Shown piece after piece: positions 33,680-42,264 of a stretch of 64,000 nucleotides of DNA. Below the pieces are notes generated by a model. That model was not told the DNA's origin, did no database searches, and was given only the letters and a program-made list of their open reading frames with translations. Made by a program: the position numbers and the translations under genes. Numbering within the stretch: position 1 is the stretch's first letter; the number at the start of each line of letters is the position of its first letter. The DNA comes from Streptomyces sclerotialus (GTDB lineage Bacteria; Actinomycetota; Actinomycetes; Streptomycetales; Streptomycetaceae). The stretch is from positions 62,001 through 126,000 of the forward strand of contig JODX01000015.1 of the NCBI GenBank assembly GCA_000719105.1, written 5' to 3'.

Positions 33680-33797
33680 CGGTGCACCGGGGGTGACCCG
33701 GGGGCGGGGCCGCCCCGGGTGATGCGCTGGTGACGGCTTCGCGTACGGGTGCGGGAAGGGGGAAGCAGGGGGACACCCCGCCCGTACGCCTCCGGGG

Positions 33798-33870
33798 TGC
33801 GCCCCGGCCCTCAAGCACGCCGCGTGCACGATGGGCGCGTCGCGTGCTGTGCTTCGAGGGCCGGGGCGCA
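33798..33870. terminator. Very long hairpin between convergent exporter and marR genes
   Basis: TGCGCCCCGGCCCTCAAGCAC (33798-33818) is matched by its complement at 33849-33870 with one bulged base, a stem of about 21 bp with a 30 nt loop. A second, shorter hairpin (ACCCGGGG/CCCCGGGT) is at 33696-33720. Together they should stop transcription from both sides. Confidence 0.75.
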
Positions 33871-33907
33871 TCCGCATGCCGTTCCTGCGGGGCCGGCCTC
33901 CCGCCCG

Positions 33908-34426
33908 TCAGCGCAGCCAGGGCAGGTCCGCGCCCGCTTCCTTCGGCTGCAGTCCCTCGGCGATGATCTGCAGGATCTCGCCGAGGGACTTCTGCTGTTC
34001 GGGCGTGAGCCGGTCGAAGAACGCCTGGCGCACCGTGGCCACATGGCCGGGAGCGGTCTGCGCGAGCACCTGGTGCCCCTCGTCCGTCAGTACGGCGAAC
34101 TGCCCCCGCTTGTCGGAGGGACAGTCCTCGCGGCGGACCCAGCCGTTCTTCTCCAGTCGGGCCACGGCGTGGGAGAGCCGCGATCTCGTGATCTTGGCGT
34201 GCTTGGCCAGATCCGTCATCCGCAGCCGTCGGCCCGGTGCCTCGGCCAGCGCCACGAGCAGGCCGTAGTAGATGTGCGGCATGCCCGCGTCGCGCTGGAG
34301 CTGACGGTCGAGGTGATCATCCAGAAGGATCGTCGCGTGCAGGTAAGCGCGCCAGACGCGCTGTTCTTCGTCGGTGAGCCAGCGCGGTTCTTCTGCGACT
34401 GCGGGGTCAGCGGGTGCCGTGTTCAT
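33908..34426 (-). CDS. MarR-family transcriptional regulator
   Basis: The 172-residue protein shows the MarR winged helix (LRMTDLAKHAKITRSRLSHA, then RLEKNGWVRREDCPSDKRGQ) flanked by dimerisation helices. It is divergent from the LigB/DODA-type dioxygenase gene (34578) and convergent with the exporter gene. A palindrome CTTGA-GCTT-TCAAG at 34493-34506 in the divergent region is a plausible operator. Control of the dioxygenase is inferred from this arrangement. Confidence 0.92.
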   Translation of the reverse strand: MNTAPADPAVAEEPRWLTDEEQRVWRAYLHATILLDDHLDRQLQRDAGMPHIYYGLLVALAEAPGRRLRMTDLAKHAKITRSRLSHAVARLEKNGWVRREDCPSDKRGQFAVLTDEGHQVLAQTAPGHVATVRQAFFDRLTPEQQKSLGEILQIIAEGLQPKEAGADLPWLR

Positions 34427-34492
34427 TACTCCACTCTACGAGGCTCATCATTGAAGGTTAAACAAAAGCGGGGTAGTCTGTGGCCCATACAT

Positions 34493-34506
34493 CTTGAGCT
34501 TTCAAG
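34493..34506. promoter_or_regulatory. Operator-like palindrome between marR and dioxygenase genes
   Basis: CTTGA-GCTT-TCAAG is an inverted repeat with 5 bp arms, 67 bp before the MarR start and 72 bp before the dioxygenase start. TTGAAGGTTAAACAA at 34451 is a second, looser candidate. Both are AT-rich compared with the surroundings. Confidence 0.5.
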
Positions 34507-34577
34507 TAAAACCGTAGATCCCCGTAGCTACCCGACCCGTAGATCCTCTCAGCGCATCCCACGGAGGGAGTCGCCGC

Positions 34578-35390
34578 ATGTCCCACCACATGTCCGCCGT
34601 CACCGAAGAGCGCCCCACCGTGGACCGGATGCCCGCCGTCTACCTGAGCCACGGCGCCCCGCCGCTCGCCGACGACCCGGTCTGGCCGGGTGAGCTGGCG
34701 GCCTGGTCGGCGGAGCTGCCGCGCCCCAAGGCCGTGCTCATCGTCTCCGCGCACTGGGAGGAGGCCCCGCTGGCGCTCGGTGCGACCGACACCGTCCCCC
34801 TCGTCTACGACTTCTGGGGCTTCCCGGAGCACTACTACCAGGTCCGGTACGACGCTCCCGGCGCACCCGCGCTCGCCGACTCCGTCCGCAAGCTGCTGCG
34901 CGCGCCCGGTATGCCCGTGCAGGACTTCCCCGACCGGGGGCTGGACCACGGCGCGTACGTGCCGCTGGCCGAGATGTATCCCGAGGCCGACATCCCCGTC
35001 CTGCAGATATCGATGCCGACGCTGGACCCGGTGAAGCTGATGGACGTCGGCCGCCGGCTGGCGCCTCTGCGGGACGAGGGGGTGCTCATCGTCGGCTCCG
35101 GCTTCTTCACCCACAACCTGGCGGCGCTGCGGCACACAGGTGTCCCCGCCTGGTCCGCCGAGTTCGACGACTGGGGCCGACACGCGCTGGCGTCGGGCGA
35201 TGTGGACGCCCTCCTGGACTTCACCCGCAAGTCCCCGGCCGGTCTGCTCGCCCACCCGCGCACCGAGCACTTCGCCCCGCTCTTCGTGACGATGGGCGCG
35301 GCGGACGCCTCCGGAGAGCTGGACACGCAGAAGTCGGTGATCGACGGCTTCTGGATGGGGCTGGCGAAGCGGTCGGTGCAGTTCGGCTGA
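34578..35390 (+). CDS. LigB/DODA-type extradiol dioxygenase family protein
   Basis: The 270-residue protein carries the family pattern: YLSHGAPPL near residue 22, VSAHWEE near 57, GLDHGAYVPLAEMYPEADIP near 121 and the C-terminal GAADASGEL region. The conserved His residues in SHG, SAHW and LDHGAY are the metal and catalytic ligands of the class III ring-cleavage fold shared with YgiD and plant DOPA dioxygenase. The natural substrate is unknown. GGAGGG precedes the ATG at 34578. It is divergent from marR. Confidence 0.92.
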   Translation: MSHHMSAVTEERPTVDRMPAVYLSHGAPPLADDPVWPGELAAWSAELPRPKAVLIVSAHWEEAPLALGATDTVPLVYDFWGFPEHYYQVRYDAPGAPALADSVRKLLRAPGMPVQDFPDRGLDHGAYVPLAEMYPEADIPVLQISMPTLDPVKLMDVGRRLAPLRDEGVLIVGSGFFTHNLAALRHTGVPAWSAEFDDWGRHALASGDVDALLDFTRKSPAGLLAHPRTEHFAPLFVTMGAADASGELDTQKSVIDGFWMGLAKRSVQFG

Positions 35391-35695
35391 GAGGCACCGC
35401 ACCGTGAGCCGGCCTGTGGGACCGCTGTGATTCCGGGCCGGTGGCAACCAACGGGCGGCGTGGGCCGTCTCTCAGGGCAAGGCGGGGGCGGCGAGGACGA
35501 CGCTCTCCGGCGTCAGGACGGCGGTACCGCCTGTGAGGGGCGTCTCAGCCGCGCGGGAGGTGTGGGGCTGCCGGGGGCCTTGGGGGAGACCTCGACTCAC
35601 GGTCTGACCTGCATCTCTGTACGTTCCCACGGCACCCGGGAGCGGGTTGCGGCCGGACAGGGTACTGCATGATCACAAAAATGGGGGGACGGGTT
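35391..35695. other. Intergenic stretch upstream of the hrdD promoter
   Basis: No protein-like frame is visible. Composition is GC-rich until about 35660 and then drops (GATCACAAAAATGG at ~35671), marking the start of the hrdD promoter region. Confidence 0.5.
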
Positions 35696-35723
35696 GGGAA
35701 TTCTGTCCCGTTTCCAGTCGTTG
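35696..35723 (+). promoter_or_regulatory. SigR-type promoter of hrdD
   Basis: GGGAAT (35696-35701), an 18 nt spacer and GTTG (35720-35723) match exactly the GGGAAT-N18-GTT consensus of the thiol-oxidative-stress sigma factor SigR. It lies about 130 bp upstream of the hrdD ATG. hrdD is a reported SigR target in Streptomyces coelicolor, which agrees. Confidence 0.85.
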
Positions 35724-35857
35724 TTTCCTTCGGATGCGGGGCACCCGGAAGGGTGTCATCAGCGTCTCAGGACCATCCGCTAGCCCTCTTTCCAGCACAC
35801 GGCGAGGTACACGGCAAGTCGTGAGCAGAGAGGACTCCGATACGCAAGGGAGCACGC

Positions 35858-36856
35858 ATGGCAACCCGTGCCGTCGCCGCTCGTCGTAAGTCCGCCTCCG
35901 GCGGAGACGACGCGGTCAACAGCGTTCGCGCCTCGAGCGGTGAGATCGCCGACCGCGACCTGGTCGGCATGTACCTCGACGAGATCGCGCGGACGCCGCT
36001 GCTCGACGCGGCCAAGGAAGTGGAGCTGTCCCAGGTCATCGAGGCGGGTGTGTTCGCGCGGCAGATCCTCGACGGCGAGGAGGAGGCCAAGGCGGATGCC
36101 ACCCGCGAGGAACTCGAGGCCCTGGTGGCCGACGGGGAGCGGGCGAAGGACATCTTCATACGGTCCAACCTCCGTCTCGTCGTCGCCGTGGCCCGGCGCT
36201 ACCCGCGCAGCGGTCTGCCGCTGCTCGACCTGATCCAGGAGGGCAACGCCGGCCTGGTGCGCGCGGTCGAGAAGTTCGACTACCGCAAGGGCTTCAAGTT
36301 CTCCACGTACGCCACGTGGTGGATCCGGCAGGCCATCACCCGGTCCATCGCCGACCAGTCGCGGACCATCCGGCTGCCCGTGCACCTGGTCGAGGAGCTG
36401 GGCCGCGTCCGCCGTGTGCAGCGCGAGTTCAACCGCGAGCACGGCCGCGACCCGGAGCCGGCCGAGATAGCCACCGAGCTCGGCTCCACGCCCGAGCGCG
36501 TCTCCGACGTGCTGGACTGGGCGCGCGACCCGGTCTCGCTGAACATGTCGGTGGACGACGAGGGGGAGACCCAGTTCGGCGACCTGCTGGAGGACACCTC
36601 GGCCGTCTCGCCCGAGCAGTCGGTGCTCACGCTGCTGCGCAGCGAGGAGCTCGACGACCTGATCGGGCGACTCGACGAGCGCACCGCCTCGATCATCAAG
36701 ATGCGGTACGGCATCGAGGACGGCCGCGAGCGCACGCTCACCGAGGTCGGCAAGGAGCACGGTCTCACCCGTGAGCGCATTCGCCAGATCGAGAAGCACG
36801 CCCTGCTCGAGCTGAAGAAGCTCGCCCGGGACACGGGGTTCGACGCGGCGGCCTGA
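35858..36856 (+). CDS. hrdD: Principal-like RNA polymerase sigma factor HrdD
   Basis: The 332-residue protein has all group 1/2 sigma-70 regions: 1.2 (DLVGMYLDEIARTPLL), 2 (SNLRLVVAVARRY, LDLIQEGNAGLVRAVEKFDY, STYATWWIRQAITRSIADQS), 3 (REFNREHGRDPEPAEIATEL) and 4 (MRYGIEDGRERTLTEVGKEH, LTRERIRQIEKHALLELKK). It lacks the long acidic N-terminus of HrdB, and its length equals that known for HrdD. HrdD is dispensable in S. coelicolor and overlaps HrdB in promoter recognition. AAGGGAG stands 5 nt before the ATG. The SigR-type promoter upstream suggests induction by disulfide stress. Confidence 0.96.
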   Translation: MATRAVAARRKSASGGDDAVNSVRASSGEIADRDLVGMYLDEIARTPLLDAAKEVELSQVIEAGVFARQILDGEEEAKADATREELEALVADGERAKDIFIRSNLRLVVAVARRYPRSGLPLLDLIQEGNAGLVRAVEKFDYRKGFKFSTYATWWIRQAITRSIADQSRTIRLPVHLVEELGRVRRVQREFNREHGRDPEPAEIATELGSTPERVSDVLDWARDPVSLNMSVDDEGETQFGDLLEDTSAVSPEQSVLTLLRSEELDDLIGRLDERTASIIKMRYGIEDGRERTLTEVGKEHGLTRERIRQIEKHALLELKKLARDTGFDAAA

Positions 36857-37010
36857 CGGGCCGCGTGTCGGAAGTGGGCTGTGCCGGTCGGGTCGGAATC
36901 CCTTGGCAGCGGCCGATAGCGGGCCGGGTGGATGCGCCTGGCCGTCGGCGTGGGCCCAGGACCTGCCCCTGCCCCTGCCTGGCATGCACCGGGCCGGTGG
37001 CATTCACCGG

Positions 37011-37075
37011 CCGGTGGTGAGGACCGGGCCGGTGGTGAGGACCGGGCCGGTGGTGAGGACCGGGCCGGTGGGAGC
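37011..37075. repeat. 18 bp tandem repeat, about 3.6 units
   Basis: The unit GCCGGTGGTGAGGACCGG repeats without mismatch about three and a half times and ends in GCCGGTGGGAG. It is noncoding as far as can be judged. Confidence 0.9.
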
Positions 37076-37373
37076 ACGGGGTCGGTGGCTAGGCCCCGGG
37101 CCAATGGCTAGGCCCCCAGGCCAATGCCTAGGGTCCCCGGTCAATGGCCAGGGCCGACCAATGGCGGCAGCGGGCCGGGCCAGTGGCCACAGGGCCGGAG
37201 CTGTGACGCACGCTACGTCCCCGGCCGTCGAAATTGGCTGTGCGATGCGGCTTCAATCCCGTGTTTCCGGGGCACAAGACTGTCGAGCCCACGACATCGG
37301 AGGCCCGGAGCAGCCACAGCGCCCGGGACCGCGAGTCTGAGCGGTCGGTCCCGAAGCCAGTCACGTAGGCACA

Positions 37374-37421
37374 CATGGCACATATGGCACACATGGCACA
37401 ACGCACACATGGCACTTATAG
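37374..37421. repeat. Short GGCACACAT-type tandem repeat
   Basis: ATGGCACATATGGCACACAT and similar 9-10 nt units recur five times. The tract is AT-richer than its surroundings. Confidence 0.7.
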
Positions 37422-37613
37422 GCACGTCTAGGTGCGCGTAGGCACGGGGGGTAACGGCCTGCAGACGGCCTGCAGTACCGCGAAGCGCGCGGAGCACACT
37501 CGCTCGCTGATCGCTCGCTCGATTTGGCCCCACCCGAAGGCCCGGCACCACGAGCCGGAGCCGACCACTGAACCAAGTCCCGACGCACTCCCCCCGGCGC
37601 CGGGACTTCCCGA

Positions 37614-37657
37614 GAGCCGAGCTCCGGTGCCTCCCCCCTGGCGCCGGAGCTCGGCTC
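37614..37657 (+). terminator. 18 bp hairpin upstream of fruR
   Basis: GAGCCGAGCTCCGGTGCC (37614-37631) pairs with GGCGCCGGAGCTCGGCTC (37640-37657); the single T/G contact is a wobble in RNA. CTTTG follows. A weaker hairpin (AAGTCCCG/CGGGACTT, 37575-37608) precedes it. It may terminate transcription entering from the hrdD side. Confidence 0.65.
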
Positions 37658-37933
37658 CTCCCCTTTGCCATGGAGCCCGACTGTGAGGCGGACACGTCCA
37701 TGACACCCGGCGGACACCCCGAACCTGAACCCCGGGGTGGCCCGGGTGGCAGATTGTGTCACAGAGGCAATCTCTGCCGTAATCCGCGTCAGCGGACCGT
37801 CCGGGAGGCAGCGTGCGCCTCACCGGCTTCCCTCTCGCGTCCGCCGCGTCGGCCGTCTCGCTGGTCGCCCGCCACCGTGTCCGCCGCTGATGCCCGTTTG
37901 TGTCTGCGGCGTGCCCGGTTCCGCCTGAACCTG

Positions 37934-37962
37934 TTTACTTTCTGGAAATCCGGGCGTAGCCT
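37934..37962 (+). promoter_or_regulatory. fruR promoter with palindrome in the spacer
   Basis: TTTACT (37934-37939) and TAGCCT (37957-37962) are separated by 17 bp. The spacer contains TTTCTGGAAA (37939-37948), an inverted repeat placed where a repressor would block RNA polymerase. DeoR-type FruR autoregulation of the fru operon is the natural interpretation (inference). Confidence 0.55.
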
Positions 37963-38007
37963 CCTGCTGAAACCACAAGTTCGGGCATCAGTCGGAGGCG
38001 AACGGAC

Positions 38008-38769
38008 ATGTACGCACCGGAGCGGCAGCAGGAGATCCTCCGGCTCGCCCGTGACGGCGGCCGGGTGGACGTGGTGTCGCTGGCGGAGGAGTTCCAGGTC
38101 ACCGCGGAGACCATCCGGCGTGACCTGAAGGCCCTGGACCGCGCCGGTCTCGTCCGCCGGGTGCACGGCGGCGCCATACCGGCGGGCCGGCTGGACTTCG
38201 AACCCGACCTCGCCGAGCGCGAGGGCACCGCGGCCGACGAGAAGGACCGGATCGCGCGTGCCGCGCTCGCCGAGCTGCCGAGCGACGGCACGGTGATCCT
38301 CGACGCCGGCACCACGGTCGCCCGTCTCGCCGCCGCCCTCCCGCTGGAGGCCACGCTCACCGTCGTGACGCACAGCCTCCCCACCGCGGCCCGTCTCGCG
38401 GACCACCCCGGCGTCCAGCTGCACCTGGTCGGCGGCCGCGTCCGGACCCGTACGCGGGCGGCCGTGGACGCCTGGGCCCTGCGCGCCTACGGGGAGATCC
38501 GGGCCGACGTGCTGTTCGTCGCCGCCAACGGCTTCTCCGCCGAGCACGGACTGACCACCCCCGATCTCGCCGAGGCCGCCGTGAAGCGCGCGGCCGTCGC
38601 CGCCGCGCGCCGGGTCGTGCTGCTCGCCGACTCCGCCAAGCACGGCCAGGAGCACTTCGCGCGCTTCGGCGGCCTCGGCGACGTGGACCTGCTGATCACC
38701 GACAGCGGGCTGAGCCCCGAAGACGCCGCCGCCATCGAGCGCGGCGGCACGGAAGTAGTACGCGCATGA
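38008..38769 (+). CDS. fruR: DeoR-family repressor of the fructose PTS operon
   Basis: The 253-residue protein has the N-terminal DeoR winged helix (RQQEILRLARDGGRVDVVSL, TAETIRRDLKALDRAGLVRR-V-HGGA) and the C-terminal sugar-phosphate-binding DeoRC domain (ILDAGTTVARLAAAL, LFVAANGFSAEHGLTTPDLA and LLADSAKHGQEHFARFG). It is first in fruR-fruK-fruA; its TGA overlaps the fruK ATG. Fructose 1-phosphate, the product of FruA transport, is the expected inducer from work on related systems. GGAGG lies upstream of the ATG. Confidence 0.94.
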   Translation: MYAPERQQEILRLARDGGRVDVVSLAEEFQVTAETIRRDLKALDRAGLVRRVHGGAIPAGRLDFEPDLAEREGTAADEKDRIARAALAELPSDGTVILDAGTTVARLAAALPLEATLTVVTHSLPTAARLADHPGVQLHLVGGRVRTRTRAAVDAWALRAYGEIRADVLFVAANGFSAEHGLTTPDLAEAAVKRAAVAAARRVVLLADSAKHGQEHFARFGGLGDVDLLITDSGLSPEDAAAIERGGTEVVRA

Positions 38770-39719
38770 TCCTCACCGTCACCCCCAACCCCTCCCTCGA
38801 CCGTACGTACGAGGTCCCCTCGCTCGACCGCGGCGAGGTCGTCCGCGCCACCGGCGAACGCGTGGACCCGGGAGGCAAGGGCGTCAACGTGTCGAGGGCG
38901 GTCGCCGCCGCCGGGCAGCGCACCGTCGCCGTCCTGCCGTTGGGCGGTGCGCCGGGCGCGCTCGTCGCCGACCTGCTCGACGCGCAGGGCATCGAGGTCG
39001 CGCCGGTACCGGTCGCCGGGGCCACCCGCTCCAACATCGCCCTCGCCGAGGCCGACGGCGTCCTCACGAAGATCAACGCTCCGGGGCCCGAACTGTCCGC
39101 CGCCGAGGAGGAGCTCCTCCTGGAGACGGTGCGGGACAGGTCGCGGGGTGCTTCCTGGATCGCCTGCTGCGGCAGCCTGCCGCGCGGGCTCGCGCCCTCC
39201 TGGTACGCCGCCCTGGTCGCCCGCGCCCACGCGGCCGGCGTCCGGATCGCGCTCGACACCTCCGGGCCCGCGCTGCTGGCCGCCCTCCGCGAACGCCCCG
39301 ACGTGGTCAAGCCCAATGCGGAGGAGCTCGCCGGGGCGGTCGGCCGCTCCCTCGCCACCGTCGGCGACGCGGTGAAGGCCGCCGAGGAGCTGCGTGCGCT
39401 GGGCGCGGGCGCCGTGCTCGCCAGCCTCGGCGCGGACGGGCAGGTGCTCGTCGACGGCTCGGGCGCGTGGTTCGGCAGCGCCCGCGTGGCCACCGCCGCC
39501 GTACGCAGCAACGTGGGCGCCGGGGACGCCTCCCTCGCCGGCTTCCTGATCGCGGGCGGTGACGGCCCCGAGGCCCTCGCATCCGCCGTGGCGCACGGCG
39601 CGGCCGCCGTACAGCTGCCCGGCAGCGTGATGCCGGCCCCGGCCGACCTGGATCCGTCCGCGGTGACGGTGACGGCGGAGATCCCGAGGGACCGCGTGCT
39701 GTCGGAGCCCGTGTCATGA
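38766..39719 (+). CDS. fruK: 1-phosphofructokinase
   Basis: The 317-residue PfkB-family kinase has the N-terminal TPNPSLDRTYEVPSL, the GGKGVNVSRAVAAAG substrate motif and the C-terminal SNVGAGDASLAGFLIAGGD with the catalytic Asp (GAGD). It phosphorylates fructose 1-phosphate to fructose 1,6-bisphosphate. The start overlaps the fruR stop (ATGA), so translation is coupled. The stop at 39719 leaves a 115 bp gap to fruA. Confidence 0.95.
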   Translation: MILTVTPNPSLDRTYEVPSLDRGEVVRATGERVDPGGKGVNVSRAVAAAGQRTVAVLPLGGAPGALVADLLDAQGIEVAPVPVAGATRSNIALAEADGVLTKINAPGPELSAAEEELLLETVRDRSRGASWIACCGSLPRGLAPSWYAALVARAHAAGVRIALDTSGPALLAALRERPDVVKPNAEELAGAVGRSLATVGDAVKAAEELRALGAGAVLASLGADGQVLVDGSGAWFGSARVATAAVRSNVGAGDASLAGFLIAGGDGPEALASAVAHGAAAVQLPGSVMPAPADLDPSAVTVTAEIPRDRVLSEPVS

Positions 39720-39834
39720 CCGTTCACCTGCGCCGCCCCCACTTCCCCGTCCGCCCCGGCTACACCTCTGTCCCCACCCCCGCCCGACCCGACGTCCCCC
39801 GACCCCGGGCGATACGCGAGCGAAGGAGCCCGCG

Positions 39835-42003
39835 ATGAGCGAGATGATCACCGCGGACCTGGTCGACCTCGACCTGTCCGCCGACACCAAGGAAGCGGCG
39901 GCGCGCGCCCTGGCCGAGCGGATGGCCGCCAAAGGCCGGGTGACCGACCTGGAGGGCTTCCTCGCCGACGTGGCCGCGCGTGAGGCGCAGATGCCGACCG
40001 GCCTCGACGGCGGTATCGGCATCCCGCACTGCCGCAGCGCGCACGTCACCGAGCCGACCCTCGCCTTCGGGCGCAGCACGGACGGCATCGACTTCGGCGC
40101 GCCCGACGGTCCCGCCGACCTGATCTTTCTGATCGCAGCCCCGGCCGGCGCCGACGACGCCCATCTGACGATCCTGTCGTCCCTCGCCCGCCAGCTGATG
40201 AACGCCGAGTTCACCGGCGCGCTGCGGGCCGTGGACGATGCGGGGCGCGCTGCCGCGCTGATCAGGGGTGACGCGGAGGACGACGCCGAGGCACCCGCCT
40301 CCACCTCCGCTTCCGCTGCCGCCTCCGCTTCCGCTTCCGAAAGATCCGCAGATCCCGCAGATCCCGCAGATCCCGCAGATCCCGCAGATCCCGCAGGCTC
40401 CGCAGACTCCGCAGACTCCGCGGCGGCACCGGACGGAACGGCCTCCGCCGGTGCCGCCGCGGGCAGTACCCCCACCGAGCCGGCCGCCGGAGAGAACGGC
40501 GACGCCCGCCCGTTCCGTATCGTCGCCGTCACCTCCTGTCCCACCGGTATCGCCCACACCTACATGGCCGCCGAGTCGCTGGAGAACGCCGGCCGTGACG
40601 CCGGTGACGTCGAGATGGCCGTCGAGACGCAGGGCTCGGCCGGCTTCACCCGGCTCGACCCGGACGTCATCGCCGCCGCCGACGGCGTGATCTTCGCCCA
40701 CGACGTCCCCGTACGGGAGAAGGAACGCTTCGCCGGGAAGCCCACCGTGGACGTCGGGGTGAAGGCCGGCATCAACCGGCCCGCCGAGCTGATCGCCGAG
40801 GTCCGCGGCAAGGCCGCGCGCGGCGAGGTCACGGCCGCGGCCCGGCCCGGCTCGACCCCGGTCGAGCGCGCGGGCGAGCCCGGCGAGGGTTACGGCACCA
40901 AGCTGCGCAAGTGGCTGATGAGCGGCGTCAGCTACATGGTGCCGTTCGTCGCGGCCGGCGGTCTGCTCATCGCCCTCGGCTTCGCGCTCGGCGGCTACGA
41001 CATCAACGAGGCCAAGCCGGTCACCGAGTACTTCGTCTGGAGCCGGCTCGACAGCTGGGCCGCGCTGCTGTTCCAGGTCGGCGGCGTCGCCTTCAACTTC
41101 CTGATCCCCGTCCTCGCCGGTTACATCGCCTACGGCATGGCGGACCGTCCGGGTCTCGTGCCCGGCTTCGTCGGCGGCATGATCTCCTCCACCATCGGTG
41201 CCGGCTTCCTCGGCGGTCTGGTCGCCGGTCTGCTGGCCGGTGCGGTGGTGCTCGGCATCCAGCGGGTGAGGATCCCGCCGGTGCTGCGCGGCATCATGCC
41301 GGTGGTCGTGATCCCGCTGATCTCGTCGATGGTCGTCGGCTTCCTGATGTTCGTGGTGATCGGCAAGCCCATCGCCGAGGCGCAGAAGGCGATGACCGAC
41401 TGGCTGAGCGGTCTCTCCGGCACCAACGCCGTGCTGCTCGGCCTGCTGCTCGGCCTGATGATGTGCTTCGACCTGGGCGGCCCGGTCAACAAGGTCGCCT
41501 ACGCCTTCGCCACCGCCGGCATCTCCGTCCAGGACCCCAGCGACTCCGCGATGATGGTGATGGCCGCCGTCATGGCCGCCGGCATGGTGCCCCCGCTCGG
41601 CATGGCCCTGGCCACCACGGTCCGCAAGAAGCTGTTCACCCCGACCGAGCGCGAGAACGGCAAGGCGGCCTGGGTCCTCGGCGCCTCCTTCATCTCCGAG
41701 GGCGCGATCCCGTTCGGCGCCGCCGACCCGCTGCGGGTCATCCCCGCCGCCATGGCGGGCGGCGCGGTCACCGGTGCGCTGACCATGGCCTTCGGCTCCA
41801 CGCTGCGCGCGCCGCACGGCGGTGTCTGGGTCACCTTCCTGATCGGCAAGCCGTTCCTGTACCTGCTGGCCATCGCGGCCGGTACGGCGGTCACGGCCGG
41901 CCTGGTCATCGTTCTGAAGAGCATGCGCGGGACCCAGCCCGACGGGTCGGCCGAGCCCGCTCCCGCGGCCAGTACCGGATCCAAGGAGCCGGTCGCGGCC
42001 TGA
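39835..42003 (+). CDS. fruA: Fructose-specific PTS enzyme IIABC
   Basis: The 722-residue protein contains EIIA (residues ~1-145, phospho-accepting His65 in GIGIPHCRSAH), a low-complexity Ala/Ser/Asp/Pro linker (~150-220, with repeated A-D-P units), EIIB (~222-320, phosphocysteine Cys235 in VAVTSCPTGIAHTYMAAESL) and the membrane EIIC (~360-700, including ASFISEGAIPFGAADPLR). It imports fructose as fructose 1-phosphate. A short Ala/Ser tail follows. AAGGAG is 7 nt before the ATG. The linker is encoded by a 9 bp repeat (40342-40420) and may vary in length. Confidence 0.96.
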   Translation: MSEMITADLVDLDLSADTKEAAARALAERMAAKGRVTDLEGFLADVAAREAQMPTGLDGGIGIPHCRSAHVTEPTLAFGRSTDGIDFGAPDGPADLIFLIAAPAGADDAHLTILSSLARQLMNAEFTGALRAVDDAGRAAALIRGDAEDDAEAPASTSASAAASASASERSADPADPADPADPADPAGSADSADSAAAPDGTASAGAAAGSTPTEPAAGENGDARPFRIVAVTSCPTGIAHTYMAAESLENAGRDAGDVEMAVETQGSAGFTRLDPDVIAAADGVIFAHDVPVREKERFAGKPTVDVGVKAGINRPAELIAEVRGKAARGEVTAAARPGSTPVERAGEPGEGYGTKLRKWLMSGVSYMVPFVAAGGLLIALGFALGGYDINEAKPVTEYFVWSRLDSWAALLFQVGGVAFNFLIPVLAGYIAYGMADRPGLVPGFVGGMISSTIGAGFLGGLVAGLLAGAVVLGIQRVRIPPVLRGIMPVVVIPLISSMVVGFLMFVVIGKPIAEAQKAMTDWLSGLSGTNAVLLGLLLGLMMCFDLGGPVNKVAYAFATAGISVQDPSDSAMMVMAAVMAAGMVPPLGMALATTVRKKLFTPTERENGKAAWVLGASFISEGAIPFGAADPLRVIPAAMAGGAVTGALTMAFGSTLRAPHGGVWVTFLIGKPFLYLLAIAAGTAVTAGLVIVLKSMRGTQPDGSAEPAPAASTGSKEPVAA

Positions 42004-42075
42004 GCCGGTCGCGGCTTGAGCCGGTCGTGGCCTGAGCCGGTCGTGGCCTGAGCCGGTCGTGGCCTGAGCCGATCC
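42001..42075. repeat. Tandem repeat at the fruA stop codon
   Basis: TGAGCCGGTCGTGGCC-type 18 bp units recur four times, the first containing the fruA TGA. Every unit supplies a TGA in the same phase. Confidence 0.85.
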
Positions 42076-42126
42076 GGTCCCGGCGACCGGTGAGTCATCT
42101 CCGGCCCGCGACGCGACCATCAGCAC

Positions 42127-42169
42127 GGCGGCCGCAGCCCTGGGACAGGGGGCTGCGGCCGCCGCTTTT
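42127..42169 (+). terminator. Terminator of the fru operon
   Basis: GGCGGCCGCAGCCC (42127-42140) pairs perfectly with GGGCTGCGGCCGCC (42150-42163), followed by GCTTTT. This is a classical intrinsic terminator, about 120 bp past the fruA stop. Confidence 0.92.
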
Positions 42170-42264
42170 CCTCCACTTCTCTCCTTCTCATACTGTTCGT
42201 CGCACCTGCGATATACCTCACGATCCGGGGCCGACGTCCTGGAACGTGGTGTCTACTGGAACGC

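Larger units (their letters stand above)
36857..38007. other. 1.15 kb repeat-rich intergenic region between hrdD and fruR
   Basis: No frame has protein-like composition. The region contains an 18 bp tandem repeat (37011-37075), a GGCACACAT-type tract (37374-37421), two hairpins (37575-37608 and 37614-37657) and, at the right end, the fruR promoter. The stretch 37076-37170 is another series of drifting units (GGCTAGGCCCC, GGCCAATG). Confidence 0.7.

Noticed and set aside
36903..37340. 145-codon frame after hrdD
   Set aside because: It contains R-T-G-P-V-V repeats produced by the 18 bp minisatellite and otherwise random composition.
39760..42126. A 788-codon open frame opposite fruA
   Set aside because: It is an antisense shadow of the fruA gene, with Asp/Gly/His-rich low-complexity composition.
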